Source: Moniliella sp. 'wahieum' (taxonomy: Eukaryota > Basidiomycota > Moniliellomycetes > Moniliellales > Moniliellaceae). From it: a stretch of DNA of 64,000 nucleotides. Positions within the stretch are counted from its first letter, which is position 1, and each line of letters starts with the position of its first letter. The notes under the pieces were generated by a model that did not search any database, was not told where the DNA came from, and was given only the letters and a program-made list of their open reading frames with translations. The position numbers were made by a program, and so were the translations under genes. Below, one piece after another: positions 10,220 to 21,442 of the stretch. Location of the stretch: the NCBI GenBank assembly GCA_003971905.1, contig RSEE01000093.1, positions 186,001 through 250,000 of the forward strand, written 5' to 3'.

Positions 10220-11867
10220 GCCTGTGAAATATAGGCCTGGCCTGCGCATCGCGGGGATCCTGGGACTGCCCCCGTTGCGGACGAGGGCAGCCAGCAGGGG
10301 GGCAGTGCCTGGCCTGCAGGCTGCAGGGCAGACACTGAGCTGATGCGTGCTGATGCGCTGCCCGGTGTCGGAGGCGGCGGCACAGGGCCAGAGGGGGTGC
10401 TGTGCTGAGTCTGGGCAGTGGGCGCCGGCGCGGAGGCAGTGTGGGCTGCGGCTGAGCGCTATACGCTGAGCGATCTGGGTCGCCAAAGAGGACGCGGGGG
10501 GACGGCGGGCACAGCCAGCACCGCGCAGCACACCACCCGAGCCCGAGGGCGCAGACAGGCGCCAGGCCGCCGGCGGGGATGCGCAGGCGACGTCACCTGT
10601 GTCGGATGGGCGCGGGGGATATGAGGCAGATGGATCGATGGGGCGACCATAGTAAGGTGCGTGGCTGCGCTGCTACTGGGTCCGACAGCTGGCTGTGATA
10701 GACAGGCACCGTGACAGAGTCAAGAGTCAAGACCTATGCCGCCCTCGTAGATCGTACGGCCTACAGGCCACACCACACGTTTGCCGAGATCATTTGTCGC
10801 GATCAGAGCGTTGGCAAGCTGGGCTCTCTTCCATTGCAGATTCCATCGGCACATCGGCCACATACTATTTCTGTTTTCATGCCTCTCGTTACCAATCCAT
10901 CCATCAGATGGCCACGCAGTGCTCTTCATTCATGTGCATCATCAATCGAATCATCATTGCACGCACACGAACCGCCCTAGAAGCTTGAGCTGCTGCATGG
11001 CAAGCCGCCGTTGCAGCCGCACTTGGAAAAGGGCGATAACGCGAACGCTTGATTAATAACCCTCTGTTGTTAGGTTCGTTCACCTGTGGGGTGTGGGGTG
11101 GATGGCCAGGTGCGAGTGTGTGCACACTGCCCCCATCTATCTGCTGCGTTCTACGCGTTAAGGTGGTGCTGTGGGGATTCGCTGTTATGGTATAGTGCAG
11201 TGGTGGTTCGATCATCGATCATCCCGTATTCGTGATATCTGTGTTGTGCGCCGGCGCACAGGTTCGCTCTCAGACGACCTGACGAGCTGATGACACTCCT
11301 GCTTCGCCAACCAGCGTCCACCACGCTTCTACGCCCCATCCTGGGACTGGCATCCCATATCTTCTCCATCGAGACTGGTCTCCCCACTGGCCATCAAACT
11401 CGTCCACATTGGCAGTTGCACCGCACAACAGAAAGTAGTAGCCCTCTCTTCCCCCCAAGGCCCGACCATCAACATCCAATACTGTTCTTCCAGATACCCT
11501 CCCGAGAAATACCCTCCTAGTCCTCCCGAGCACACATCAGGCTGGGCCGATACAATATGCGTAGCCGTCTTCGTTGTTCTTCGGACACTATACTTGGATG
11601 AACTGCCGCTGCTGTTTGTGGATTGCTTTGTCGCAGCCGTCCGTTCTGATTGGGTCAAGTCGATCGATCGATCAAGGCCATAGTACAAGTCTATGGGCGA
11701 AGGGGCCTGGAGACCCCCCCCCCCCTACCGGTAGAGAGCAGGAGAGAAAGGATGAAGTAAGGATTTGAGAGCGGCCAAACATCAAAATGGGAGAGGCACT
11801 AGCTCATGTTCTGAACCTGGATGCAACGGCATTTGCCAGGCTATTATCCATCATACTCTTCGAGGGC
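10220..11867. other. Intergenic, RhoGEF to TUL1
   Basis: About 1.65 kb with no supportable gene on either strand. It includes the presumed RhoGEF promoter and the TUL1 3' flank. It contains a TCGATCA heptad pair at 11208-11221, a (TCGA)-rich word near 11660-11675, and a C12 run near 11704-11715. Confidence 0.5.
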
Positions 11868-14800
11868 TCACACTTCCAAGCCTCGGCGGCACTGGGGGCA
11901 CTCGGTCTTGATCTGGAGCCATTGCTCAAGACAAGGTGTATGGAAGACGTGGTGACACTACGAGGCGCAACCTGGGTCAGCCCAGTCCCCCGCCACATCA
12001 CAAAACAAAAAAAGGCAACAGGGCACGGCACGTACTGGGGTCACCATTAGCTCCGATCGACGGTTGCGTGCCAAGGCCGAGCGCCACGCCGCGCTTGCCT
12101 CGATCATCTGTCGGCCCCAATCGTACACCCCATGCACGAAGCGCAGCAGGAGCGAAAGCTTGGTAGACGGGTAAGTAGCGTGCGCCCGAGAGGCGGGGAC
12201 GAGGCGGGTGAAGAAGCATGGGAGGAGGGATGAGAGTGCCGGTGATTGTGGCTCGTACCGGGGCCGGCTAGGGTGGGGAGTAGAGCTCGCTTGGTCCAGC
12301 AGAGCTTCGTGCTCCTCGGGTACATCCTCCGAATCGGACCCCCCCGCTTCTAGATCCTCCTCACTTTCCGAAACGGGGCCCGAACCCACGACGGGCACCA
12401 CAATCGGCTCAAAGCAAATCGGGCAATCTCCCAGCTCAATCTTGCCATCCTTGGCCGCGGGGATGTCCTGCCCTCGAGAGCGGACCAAAGCCAGCGCATC
12501 GGAGGCCGACACAAAGTAATTCCACCGTTGTTGGGGCGCGATCCCAAGGCGGACCAAGACGGCGTCGGAGAGGAAAAAGGACGGTCCAAACGCACCCTGT
12601 CCCATGAGGATAAGGGCCTGCACAAGAATGTAGCCATCCACCACGCCAGCGAGCCACGGCTGCGGAGTAAAGCCAGCATAGTTATCGGGATACACCAAGA
12701 AGTACGTGGGCAAGACCATGCGCGCCAACGAAACCAGCGCAATAAACTTACCCTCCAGAGCACCACGTTGATGTCGCTGCACATTGCGCCAGATTTGAGG
12801 CACCCAGAAACTGTGCACCATAACGAGTACGGCCGTCAGAGAGTGCAACACCATTCAGTGTAAACAACAGCGCCGGTACGCCCAACATCAATGTCATCGA
12901 AATGGGACGGAGGCGGATGACCTTAAAGGCAATCTTGGCCATGCGGACCAGCAACCATCCCCGAGGCTGGGCCGGGCTCGCAGGTGGGCCGGTAGGGCGC
13001 CAGCAGGAGCCGAAGTGCCCTGCGCGCCCTCCGATTGCTCGGCGGCAGGGGAGTTCTCGGCTGACGGGGGGGGTCACTAGGCGAATTGGAAGCCGAGGCG
13101 GCCGATGCAGCGGCAGCGGCACTTTGGGCCTCCATTCGTTCTCGAGCTGCCTGCTCCCGATTGGTAATGTGGTGCAAGTGCCAAATGTTGAGCGTGTGTT
13201 GGTATTCGAGCGCGATAAATAGCATGGCAAACCCAAAGGCGGTTGCATACCAAGCTGGCGTGTCTCGTTGGCCTTGAAAAAGATGGCGACAACAAGATGC
13301 GTGGCAAAGAAGGACACGTCCGATATACAAAACAGGGCCCACGTCGGCCAAGCAAGACGGGCGAGCGCAGCGGGGGACGTGGAGCGATCCATGCTGCGAG
13401 TAACGAGGTGGCACAGAAACAGGAGGAGAAAGACCACCCCCGTAGTGTACCGAAGCGCTCGTGATGGCCGCAGCAGATCCAACTTGCCCGTCATGCGGGT
13501 GCGCCCAAGCCAATCCGAAAACTCGTCCGTTCCCTCGGAAGAACGGCGGGAGTGGGTGGCGGAGCAGGAGGGTTGAGCACCTAGCACGGAAGATAGGTCT
13601 GTCTCCACTCCCCGAGTCGCATTAGAAGGAAGCATTCGGGCGACCAGAGCACCCCACGCATCTGTGGAGACTCGGGAAGATGCAAGTGGGGCCAGCCGCG
13701 CGGGTCGCGCATAGCCCACTCGGCCCTGCGCACCGCTTGGGCTCCCTCGGCCTCCCCCACAGGTTGCATATGGGCATACAGATGGAAAGTGCAGTTGTGG
13801 GCCCAAAGGGGGTCAAGGTGCCGGGAAGATGAAGGACTGGGGCGCACGGGTGTCGACCCATTGACCCCGCCACTCCCCGATCCCATCGTCTGATTCCCAT
13901 TGTCAGAGTGAGACGAGTCAGGCGGTTTGATTGGTCCGGGTGCAGTCGTATCTTCATCTCGCAGCCGACGCGTTACCTGCTCCACTTGGGCCGACAGAAC
14001 GGCATGGAGCGTCTGTAGCACGCGTGACCACAGTCCCCAGGCCGATGCGTTGCGTGCGGCATCCGCCAATTGCGCCTGCTCCAGGGGATTGGTGGCGGGG
14101 GTGAAGTGAGGTTGGACAACTGATCCATCACCTCCTGCCACCCCACCTCGGGGAGGGGGACCATCTTGAGCGATTCACGCGGATCGATCCAGTGTGGATC
14201 GGTGGTGGTGAGAACTTGGGCATACAGTAGACCATGTGGGCGCACATGCACACCTGTCACGTCAAACTCAAGTCCCTCGGGCATGGGGTCCATCGGATTG
14301 GCGTGAACAGGCGCGGCAGGTGGCGCTTGGTTCACAGGTGGGAGTTGTCGGCCACAAGCGGGAATGGAACGTTGCTCCCATTTGGCTGAAGCCTTACCTA
14401 GGCTAAGCGTGCCCACAATTGGCACCACGCCAGCCGCCGTGCCTGATACAGAGGTCTCGAGCAGATCCAAGTCGACTTCGCCTCCAAGAATGTGACGAAA
14501 GGCAGTCAAGTTGCTGCCTCCGTATATGCCTGGGAAGGCGTTGGAGGAGCCGAATAGCAAGGTAAGGAGATCGTTCTGTTGTCGGGCCACGCGCTCCTTG
14601 GTTCGGCGATCAAGACGGTCCACCACGGACCCAGAGGGGGGGGTGGGAAGGTAGGATGGTCACTCGGCCCTGGCGCAGCGGGCCGATAGGGCTTGGCAGG
14701 CTTGCTGGCCATGGGCTTGGGCTGCTGAATGACAAAGGCGGGGTCAAGCGACCAGGAGCTGGCGTGCCAGATGCCGCGAAAGGAGCCGAGGTAGGAACGT

Positions 14801-15274
14801 GGCGGAAGCGGCCAGGCACGTGCAACGGCCGCTGCTTCGGGCGCCAGGGAAAGGGGGGCGGTGGGCGAGGGGGGCGCTGGTTTAGTGAGCGACAGGTTGA
14901 GCAGCAAATCCGGAACGACGGGCAAGGCGGTGCGGTTGTAGGGGTTGAAGTCGGAGAGGGTGTAGTGTGATGCGGGGCGCACCTCGTGCCATGTCGGCTG
15001 CGACGATGGAGGCGGCGTACATGTGCGCCAGGGGCTCAGCAAAGAGTGTGTGGTTGTCACGGCCCGCGCGGTAGCTCAGGTCCCAGTGCTCCAACTCACG
15101 ACGGTCGCCGGTCAGGAGCGCGCGCAGCTCCCGGGCCTGGGTCAAGACGGAGCGGAGCTCGCTGGCGTCGTGCTCGAGCTGGCGCAGACCCTCGTCCCCG
15201 TCCGAGGGGTCCTGGGCAGCGGCGGCGGGCACAAGGCTGAGCAGGGCACTGGCGAGGATGAGTGCCAGCAGCAC
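11868..15274 (-). CDS. TUL1: Golgi/endosomal RING E3 ligase of the Tul1/Dsc1 type
   Basis: A multi-pass E3 ubiquitin ligase, the catalytic subunit of the Dsc complex that ubiquitinates membrane proteins in Golgi and endosomes. It starts with a signal peptide (MLLALILASALLSLVPAAAA, ATG at 15274). A long lumenal domain follows with GIYGGSNLTAFRHILGGE and NCTFHLYAHMQPVG. Then come several membrane helices, for example TTGVVFLLLFLCHLVTR, AFGFAMLFIALEY and HSFWVPQIWRNVQR. The C-terminal RING begins CPICFEPI, continues after a ~125-residue insertion at ELMVTP, and, across a 78-nt intron (11958-12035), ends CHHVFHTPCLEQWL then CPQCRRGLEV and the stop (11868-11870). About seven frameshifts divide the locus, near 15010, 14600, 14110, 13625, 13270, 13000 and 12850. 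The family match continues through all of them. Confidence 0.85.
11958..12035 (-). other. Intron splitting the TUL1 RING finger
   Basis: Minus-strand GTACGT...CTCGTAG, 78 nt. It falls between MVTP and CHHVFHTPC, so the metal-binding Cys-His block lies in the last exon. Splicing restores the family sequence exactly. Confidence 0.85.
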
Positions 15275-15702
15275 ACACGCCCGCCCTCCTGCCCGGAGGA
15301 CGGCAAAGGAGGCTTGTTCCCGCCCTCATTGTGTGTCCATGGCCTGGGCCGGGGTGTACAGAATGGGCGCGGGCGGTGGTGGCGGCGAGCATCGGCCGCG
15401 TCCGCCGGCTGGCCGGGCCTCGTCTGCGTCAGCCTGACCCTCTGGCTCCCGACACGTGTCATCGATCATCATTTCAACTCTGAAGGCGGGGCAAATCGCA
15501 TCCTGCGGTCGATTAACCATTTTCACCCGCCATACGCCCGAGCTACGTTTGGGCAGACGCAAAACCTGGTGTTCATTGGGACCATCAATTCCACAAGGGC
15601 ATCCCCCCCATCCCATCTCCATGCCGCGCGGACGAACAAACAGAAGAGGCTGGGCCAAGTGGTCAAGGGAAGAAACAGGATAGAGAAGAAAAAAGGATGT
15701 AG
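15275..15702. other. Intergenic, TUL1 promoter and CaaX-gene 3' flank
   Basis: The 428 bp upstream of the TUL1 signal peptide and downstream of the CaaX protein stop. No gene or clear site was seen. Confidence 0.4.
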
Positions 15703-17449
15703 CTACATGATTGTGCACTTGCACTTGCCAGCGCCGATGGTGTCTTCCGTCTTGGGCGCAGCCTTGGCAGCAGGCTTAGCAGCAGGTGTGGGAGCAGGAT
15801 TGGGAGCAGGATCCAGAGCAGGCGCTGGGGGCATATGGGAAATGGGCTCCGGATTCTGACGACGCGGGGTTACTTGAACACGACTCGTTGTTGTGGGGGA
15901 GGAGGGTTGGGCAGAGAGGGTGCGGGAGCCGAGGCTGACCCAGCGATTGGCGATGTCCGCGACGTGAGTGGGGATTGGACGGCCCAAGGCATGGTACCAG
16001 CCTGGGAAGTCTGGTCGGCAGTACCAGGGAGACTGGCTGGGGAAGCGGGGCTGTGCGTTGACACCGGCTCGATGGGTTGAGCGGCTACGCGGTGGGATAT
16101 GGCCTTCTTGAGGGGCTGAAGAGAAACCAATTGGCTCGCGTTAATACACAAAAGCGTGGTACAAGTAGAGGAAGAAGCACGCAAAAGTAACATACCAATG
16201 GAGGAAGGTGGATTGTCATCACGACGCAAGTCAGAAGCAGAAACTTGGTCATGGTTGGTGGGCACAGAGTGGACGGGGTGGTTAACACTGGGGCGGGGTT
16301 CGCGTTCAATTCTGGTTTCATCCGCAGGAGGGGTTGGCAGGCTTATCTCCTTGAGATCGTAGGGTTGCCGTGGATGTCCCACTTGTCAACCAAGCCGCAC
16401 GAGGCCAAAGCGGCGGCCATGTCAAAGTTGGGATCCTCGCGGGATGCCTTCAATTGGCGTTGTGCCTCATCTCCTCCGGCAGCAGCTGCAGCCGCCAAAA
16501 GTTCACGTGCACGAGAGAGACGAGCGCGGCGAGCGACAGTGGGAATTTCGTTAACAGCCGGCTTCGATGGCGTGATGCTAGGCGCAAATGACGGGGGGAT
16601 TCGGACCGCTTAATGCCTCCCAATGGGCCAAACTCTTCAAGCTCAACAGAGCTGATCTCCCCTCGGTGAAACTGGGACAAACGTTGGCGCTTGATTGAAG
16701 CCATACGGGCCCGAGAACGAGAAAACTGGTATCCTCATCGGCTTGAAACGTGCCAATCGAGCTTACTGAGAGGTTTTGGGCTCTCTGGGCGTGCTAGCCA
16801 TGGGGAACGTTGCACTGGATTGGGTTCGGTTATGCGACTCCTTCCCAGGTGTTTCCGCCCTGGACCGTTCCCAGAAGCGGCGGGTGAAGTTTCCCCCGTC
16901 TGCGCCCAGACAACAACGGGGTAGAGTTGGCGCGCCCATTGTTGGACCGTAGGGATCCACTACGATTCATGCTGCGTGATGGCCGACGAGGACGTGAATC
17001 CCAAGTAATGTAACGGTCACTCACGTCGGGAGCAGGTCCACCCAAAGGGCCGAACTCGGACAGCTCATCAGCACTCAGCTGAGCCGCTTGTGATTTAAGC
17101 CGGCGCCTGCCCAGTGGAGTGGAGACATCAGCACTCAAATCGCCAGCCGAAGCGGCTTCTTTCGAGAGGGGGTTGCAACGGATATGTCAGCGTTGGGGAC
17201 GGAAGCATCATGCGTTGAAGCATTCCCTTGAGTTTGGCCAAGGGTGGTGGGCCATGCGGGGGGGGGGCGAGCGCGATGGGGAGAGGGGCTGGGAGTGTCA
17301 TATTGAATGCGACGGTCAAAGGGGGGGGTTCTGTTGGTCTGGGAACGGCGGCGACTGCGAACGGGGTGGAGCGACTCGAGTGGGACCCAGTCGGATGCTT
17401 GCGGATCTGGCAGGCCAGTGCCAGCGCCGCTCGCCGCGACGGTGGCCAT
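15703..17449 (-). CDS. Unknown protein with FGPLGG repeats and a C-terminal CaaX box
   Basis: Not recognised. The locus starts MATVAASGAGTGLPD at 17449. Two copies of one motif are visible: ADELSEFGPLGG (about 17072-17034) and SSVELEEFGPLGG (about 16653-16615). Later parts read ELLAAAAAAGGDEAQRQLK, SREDPNFDMAAALASCG and LVDKWDIHGN, then DLKEISLPTPPADET. An 80-nt intron (16116-16195, GTATGT...CTTCAG) follows. The last exon reads PDFPGWYHALGRP then HVADIANRWVSLGSRTL, then Ala/Pro repeats, and ends GKCKCTIM at the stop. CTIM fits a farnesylation box and the neighbouring Cys could be palmitoylated, so plasma-membrane attachment is likely. Frameshifts occur near 16390 and 16590. The join between 16720 and 16960 is unresolved, so two genes are not fully excluded. 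Confidence 0.5.
16116..16195 (-). other. Spliceosomal intron in the CaaX-protein gene
   Basis: Minus-strand GTATGTTACTT...TCTCTTCAG, 80 nt, phase 1. Splicing leads without a frameshift into the frame that ends with the CaaX box. That exon has strongly C-ending codons. Confidence 0.7.
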
Positions 17450-17869
17450 GACGGCAGACGGAGCAGAGAAGGCAGGGGCGAGGAAAGAGGCGGAAGGGTG
17501 GGGGGAGCGGAGGGGAGAACGGGCGGCAGTGCAAGCGACCGAGTGTCACTGGGGCGGGCGAAACGGGGGGGCGATGGTGGTGGCGATGGCAGTGGCGGTG
17601 GGGGTGGTGGCCGCCGTCACATCTCGGGCGGCAATGGGCCCAGAGCCGCCCACAATTTCACACAGGCGAAGTTCGGGCCTTTGCAGGCATTTGGCCTTGG
17701 AATTGAGGCTGCCTTATTTAATTAGTCAGTCCCACTGGCATGGCAGTTCTCCAATTTCAAACGGCTGTCCAGCTCATCACATCGCATGTGACGCAGTGAC
17801 GCAGTGACGCCGTTCCAGCCACTTTACTGCCCCTCGCGTTTTCACGCCACCATCTCAGCTTCCCGCGCC
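17450..17869. promoter_or_regulatory. Divergent promoter, CaaX-protein gene and unknown conserved gene
   Basis: The 420 bp between divergent start codons. It includes a TGACGCAG octamer repeated in tandem (two full units plus a partial) near 17790-17811. No other recognisable element was seen. Confidence 0.4.
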
Positions 17870-19059
17870 ATGTCCTCGCCACCATCCGAGGCGTCTCTCA
17901 GTCTGCATGACCTCATCAAGATGCTCGTCTCCCCCGCGCCAACCAGACGCGGGCGCGGGGCATCCGACACGTCTCCTTGGCTAACAATGCGCGAGGCGAT
18001 GCCAGTCGCCGGCAAGCTTTATATGCACGGCGACCTGACCTCCTCTCGTCTCTCCGTATTGAGCGCTCCGTTGCTCGAGGATTTGGGCGTCCAGCCGGCA
18101 GAAGTTAGAAGGAAGGCTCTTGCAGCCGTGCGTGCCGCTTTGGACAACCCCGAGTGGGCACCCAAGCTGCGCCTGTCGACATCGGTTACCCCCGCCCCCG
18201 CCGCTACGCCTGCCAAGCAGAAACGCGCATTCACCTCCAAGGCCATGGCTAACGTAGGCAACACAACCAGCCCTGACTCTGCATATTCAAAGGCCTCTCC
18301 TCGCAAGCGGCCACGGAATGCAAGTCCGGAAACATTGGCACGAGATTGGGGGGATACATCTTTCTCACCAAACAGAGACCATCCCGTACCCAAGACGTAC
18401 GTGTTCAACGAGGTCCTGGACCTATATAAGCTCCGCGGGAGGGCAGTGGTCGTCAACCGTGCGCCCGTATTGACCGCCTGGGCGACAGTCGTGCTCGAGA
18501 AGATGGGGTTTGAACGAGACGAAGCCCTGAGTTTGGCGCATTGCTATGTCTCGCATACTTCCACCGCCCGCGGCCTGGCGATCGGTGCGTTCCCCAAAAA
18601 GGGGCCTGGTAGTCGACCTGAACCCGTGGGGTAGGCCCCAATCAGCCTCACTTTGAGTTGATGGGTGTTAAGATTCCCGTCATGCAAGTCCAGGGCGATG
18701 TCGGACTAGAGGAAGAGGAAGAGTCCAAGCGGTACCGCGGCATCAGCGAAGGGCAAATGGTACCGCCCGACAAGGCGTACGACTATCTCAAAAGCAGCAT
18801 GCTGATGAACCTTCCCTTTGTCATGGGTGCCATGTATTTACTCGCCGATGCGTGGTGGGCGAGGGCGCCGGAGAGCCTGACCCTCAGCGTTTGGAGCGCG
18901 TAGCGTGGCGCCTGTACGTGGACTTTCGCCCCGATACCGGGGGGAATGGGGGGGAAGCGGGCTGCTTTAAGCCTAGATAAGATACTTTCCCTCCGGCCCA
19001 ACTTCGAGGAAACGGAAAAGACGGCGCAGGATGGATCAAATGCGGAGGATGATACATAG
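17870..19059 (+). CDS. Conserved fungal protein of unknown function
   Basis: Starts MSSPPSEASLSLHDL at 17870. The N-terminal third is predicted soluble, with DLTSSRLSVLSAPLLEDLG and a following helix. A basic disordered linker rich in S/P/K comes next. The C-terminal domain reads FNEVLDLYKLRGRAVVVN, APVLTAWATVVLEKMGF, then (after a frameshift near 18615) HFELMGVKIPVMQV, ISEGQMVPPDKAYDYL and PFVMGAMYLLADAWW. Two more frameshifts near 18880 and 18955 lead to LYVDFRPDTGGNGG and RAALSLDKILSLRPNFEE, ending at 19057-19059. The pattern RAPVxxAWATVVxEKxGF recalls uncharacterised fungal proteins that I cannot name. The 3' end is only ~60 bp from the convergent GBD/FH3 gene. Confidence 0.6.
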
Positions 19060-19118
19060 ACAGAGGGAGACAAGAAACGAAATCGGATGGATGCGGCATT
19101 GGAAAAGGAAAAGCTTAG

Positions 19119-20968
19119 TTAGAGTACGTTACCGCTAGCAAATCTGTCGGCAATGGGAGTGCCTTGCTTGCGAGGACTTGAAAGCATCGGCGGGTCAGGC
19201 GCCCCGCCCACCCACCGCGAGCTCGTGGGGGAGTGTGTAGTGCGCTTGGAGTGCTTGGTGATAAAGATAGAGAGCTCGAGGTGCATGGGTTGGTAGTACG
19301 TCTGGCTCGCCTGGCGGACCGAATGGAGGATGCGGTCAAACCCACAATCCAGCAGGCCCCTAATCAATGCTTGCGGTCCCACCCACTTGCCCTGGCCCGA
19401 CACAAACTCAGCCCGGACCAAGGTTCGCACCGCCCAGTTAATCAGCTTCATGTGGGCAGTAAGATAAGCGATAGCTTCAAACTCAACGCCCCCTGTCATC
19501 CCCCCGGCACCTTTGGTTGAGCAGCAGCTTCAACAGAACGAGGGTCCATCTCCTCGAACCGCCAAATCGTGTTGCGCGAGTGACAAAATACCCAGAAGTA
19601 GTCAGCCACCACGCGAGCCATGTCGTACACCAACGTTTTGAAGGGACGGGGCGTATGAGCCGCCCGAACGAAATCAACAATCGCCTCTTGATCGGGGTCC
19701 CGAGGAGAATGAAGAAGGATAATGACCAAGTGCTGGGCGCTCGTCAACGCACCATTGGAGAGCAGCTCATCGCACCGTTCCAAACACTCCGACCCTTGGC
19801 GCGTCTCTTGAACGCCAGCCAGCTGCGAGGATTGCATGTCCAACTCGCCCGCAATGATAATCAAGTCAGTCGAGTAAGAGCTTGCGCACATAAAGGTCCC
19901 CGGCTTCTTCTCTGACCACAGGAGGTCGGTCAACGCAACAAATGGCTTGGGTGCCTGGCTCGACAGAAGGGACTTGCCCCGAGCCGAGGTACTGAGGATG
20001 ACAAGCGAACGAAGCAGCTCGTACAACAATTGATCATCGTGCTGTTCCTCCCTCCACTCCATATCCAATAATCCCTTGAGAGTATCCAGCAGCGCGCCAT
20101 ACCCACCTTGCTGTGTTCCAAAAGATTCGACCCACGCCGGGGATTCGGCAGCTAGAGCTGTACGAAGGCGCTTCATCTCTCCAATCTCGATGTTTTGGAC
20201 CAAGGTGGTTTTAAGAAGGGAAGCAAAGTATTGTGGTGTCTTGGGGGCAGCCGTTTGTTTAGAAAATGTCGACGCGGCCGTCTGTAGTGCTCTGATAGGC
20301 TGAGAGGCAGCCTGTACCGTACTCTTATGAGGCTCTGGCACAGCAGATACCGTCGCCACGTCGGCTCCACGTCCCAAGCGGAGCTTGCCCATCTTCGAAG
20401 GCGACGCACTTCGGCGACCAGTGATCTTGGAGGGGGAGGGAAGACGCATTTTGCTAGGAGAAAGAGTGCCCCGCCCAAAGAGCTTGGAAGGCGACACTGA
20501 GCGTCTCGGGCTGGTCGTGGTAGCTGGAGCTGGAGCCGAGGCAGGTGGGGTGGAGGAACGAACAGGGGCCGGCCCTAGTCCAAGCTGCGGAGGAGGAATA
20601 GATGCCTTGGTCTCCGCTGCTACGCCCTTGACTTCGGAGAGGTCCAGGGAAGCCTTGCCCTTGAGCATATTCTGCTGCACAGAAGCAGGTAACGAAAGCA
20701 GTTTCGCGCGGGTGGCAGCTGGGACTTCGAGGTTGTCCTGTGGTGGAATACCCAGCGTCAGCATGCCATACGGTCAAGAGGAGGTTAGACGCACGAGCAT
20801 AGCGGCAAAGACGGGGGTGACTTGGTCCATCGTCAGTGGCTTCTTGGGCGACGAACCGGGCTGAGGCTTGGCCGAGGCAGGAACAGGGCGCGCCGCTCTG
20901 GCAGCAGCCTGAGCGTCACGATGGGCCAGATAAGATCCGATGGGAGCAAGAGGGGTTCGCTCCGACAT
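19119..20968 (-). CDS. Formin-like GBD/FH3 domain protein without FH2
   Basis: Starts MSERTPLAPIGSYLAHRD at 20968. After a 57-nt intron (20738-20794) the frame reads FAAMLDNLEVPAATRAKLLS, the opening of a Drf_GBD (Rho-GTPase-binding) domain. A Ser/Pro/Lys-rich insert with several SPSK motifs (PSKLFGRG, PSKMRLPSPSK, ASPSKMGKLRLG) follows, and then the FH3-like armadillo part: PQYFASLLKTTLVQNIEIGE, LLDTLKGLLDMEWREEQ, DDQLLYELLRSLVILSTS and, after a frameshift near 19500, FEAIAYLTAHMKLINWAVRT. It ends at 19119 without FH1 or FH2, so it should bind a Rho GTPase but not nucleate actin. It could scaffold or regulate polarity. Confidence 0.65.
20738..20794 (-). other. Spliceosomal intron in the GBD/FH3 gene
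   Basis: Minus-strand GTGCGT...CCACCACAG, 57 nt, with a CTGAC branch-like site about 20 nt before the acceptor. Splicing joins FAAML to DNLEVPAATR, which restores the GBD motif and removes an in-frame stop. Confidence 0.75.
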
Positions 20969-21202
20969 GGTGGTGGTGGTGGAGACAAAGAAGTAGATAG
21001 CGGGAACAACAGAGCAGGCCGCCCGCGCTCGCTCCGTCCGCAGGAATCCAGTCCACGCTCCCAGCTCGGCTGTGGTAGAAAGACAGCCAACGTCCACATT
21101 ACGTTACCAGACCCCCGATTTGCACACCATACATCATGCATCCCACATCACCATGGGCACGGTCTCTGAGCTGTCACGTGTGATGTGGGGAATGTGATCA
21201 GG

Positions 21203-21223
21203 TGACATGTGACATGTGACATG
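21203..21223. repeat. TGACATG heptad array (three units)
   Basis: Three perfect tandem copies of TGACATG, i.e. TGA plus the palindrome CATG. It is upstream of the RPL29 promoter box and belongs to the heptad family described in the findings. Confidence 0.9.
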
Positions 21224-21374
21224 TGATGCCGCAGGGCCACGAACCCTAACCTGTAGAAAGAATACGCAAAACTTGCCGCAGTCAACCCTATCGCCTCCTG
21301 TGGCTGGCTGTCTAGGCCTACCAATGAGCCCGAGGCGCTACTTCCCCACCACAAAGCTCCGCTAGAATCACGAG

Positions 21375-21436
21375 GTGCGTTATTCGGCCTGCTTATGCCG
21401 CTCCGTGTCCGTCGTTAACCCCATTCGTCCCCACAG
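21375..21436 (+). other. Probable 5'-UTR intron of RPL29
   Basis: GTGCGTTATT...CGTCCCCACAG, 62 nt, directly before AGCAAA-ATG. Consensus ends and position support splicing, but there is no coding frame to check it. Confidence 0.45.
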
Positions 21437-21442
21437 AGCAAA

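Larger units (their letters stand above)
20969..21442. promoter_or_regulatory. Divergent promoter of the GBD/FH3 gene and RPL29
   Basis: Contains an AACCCTAACC box at 21242-21251, 192-201 bp before the RPL29 ATG. It also contains a TGACATG heptad repeated three times at 21203-21223. A probable 5'-UTR intron of RPL29 (21375-21436, GTGCGT...CCACAG) ends 6 bp before the ATG. Confidence 0.55.

Noticed and set aside
15023..15859. 278-codon plus-strand frame across the TUL1 start
   Set aside because: Overlaps the TUL1 signal peptide and the CaaX tail antisense; no family features.
17228..17807. Gly/Arg-rich plus-strand frames over the CaaX-gene start
   Set aside because: Antisense of proline- and serine-rich coding sequence, giving artificial Gly/Arg richness.
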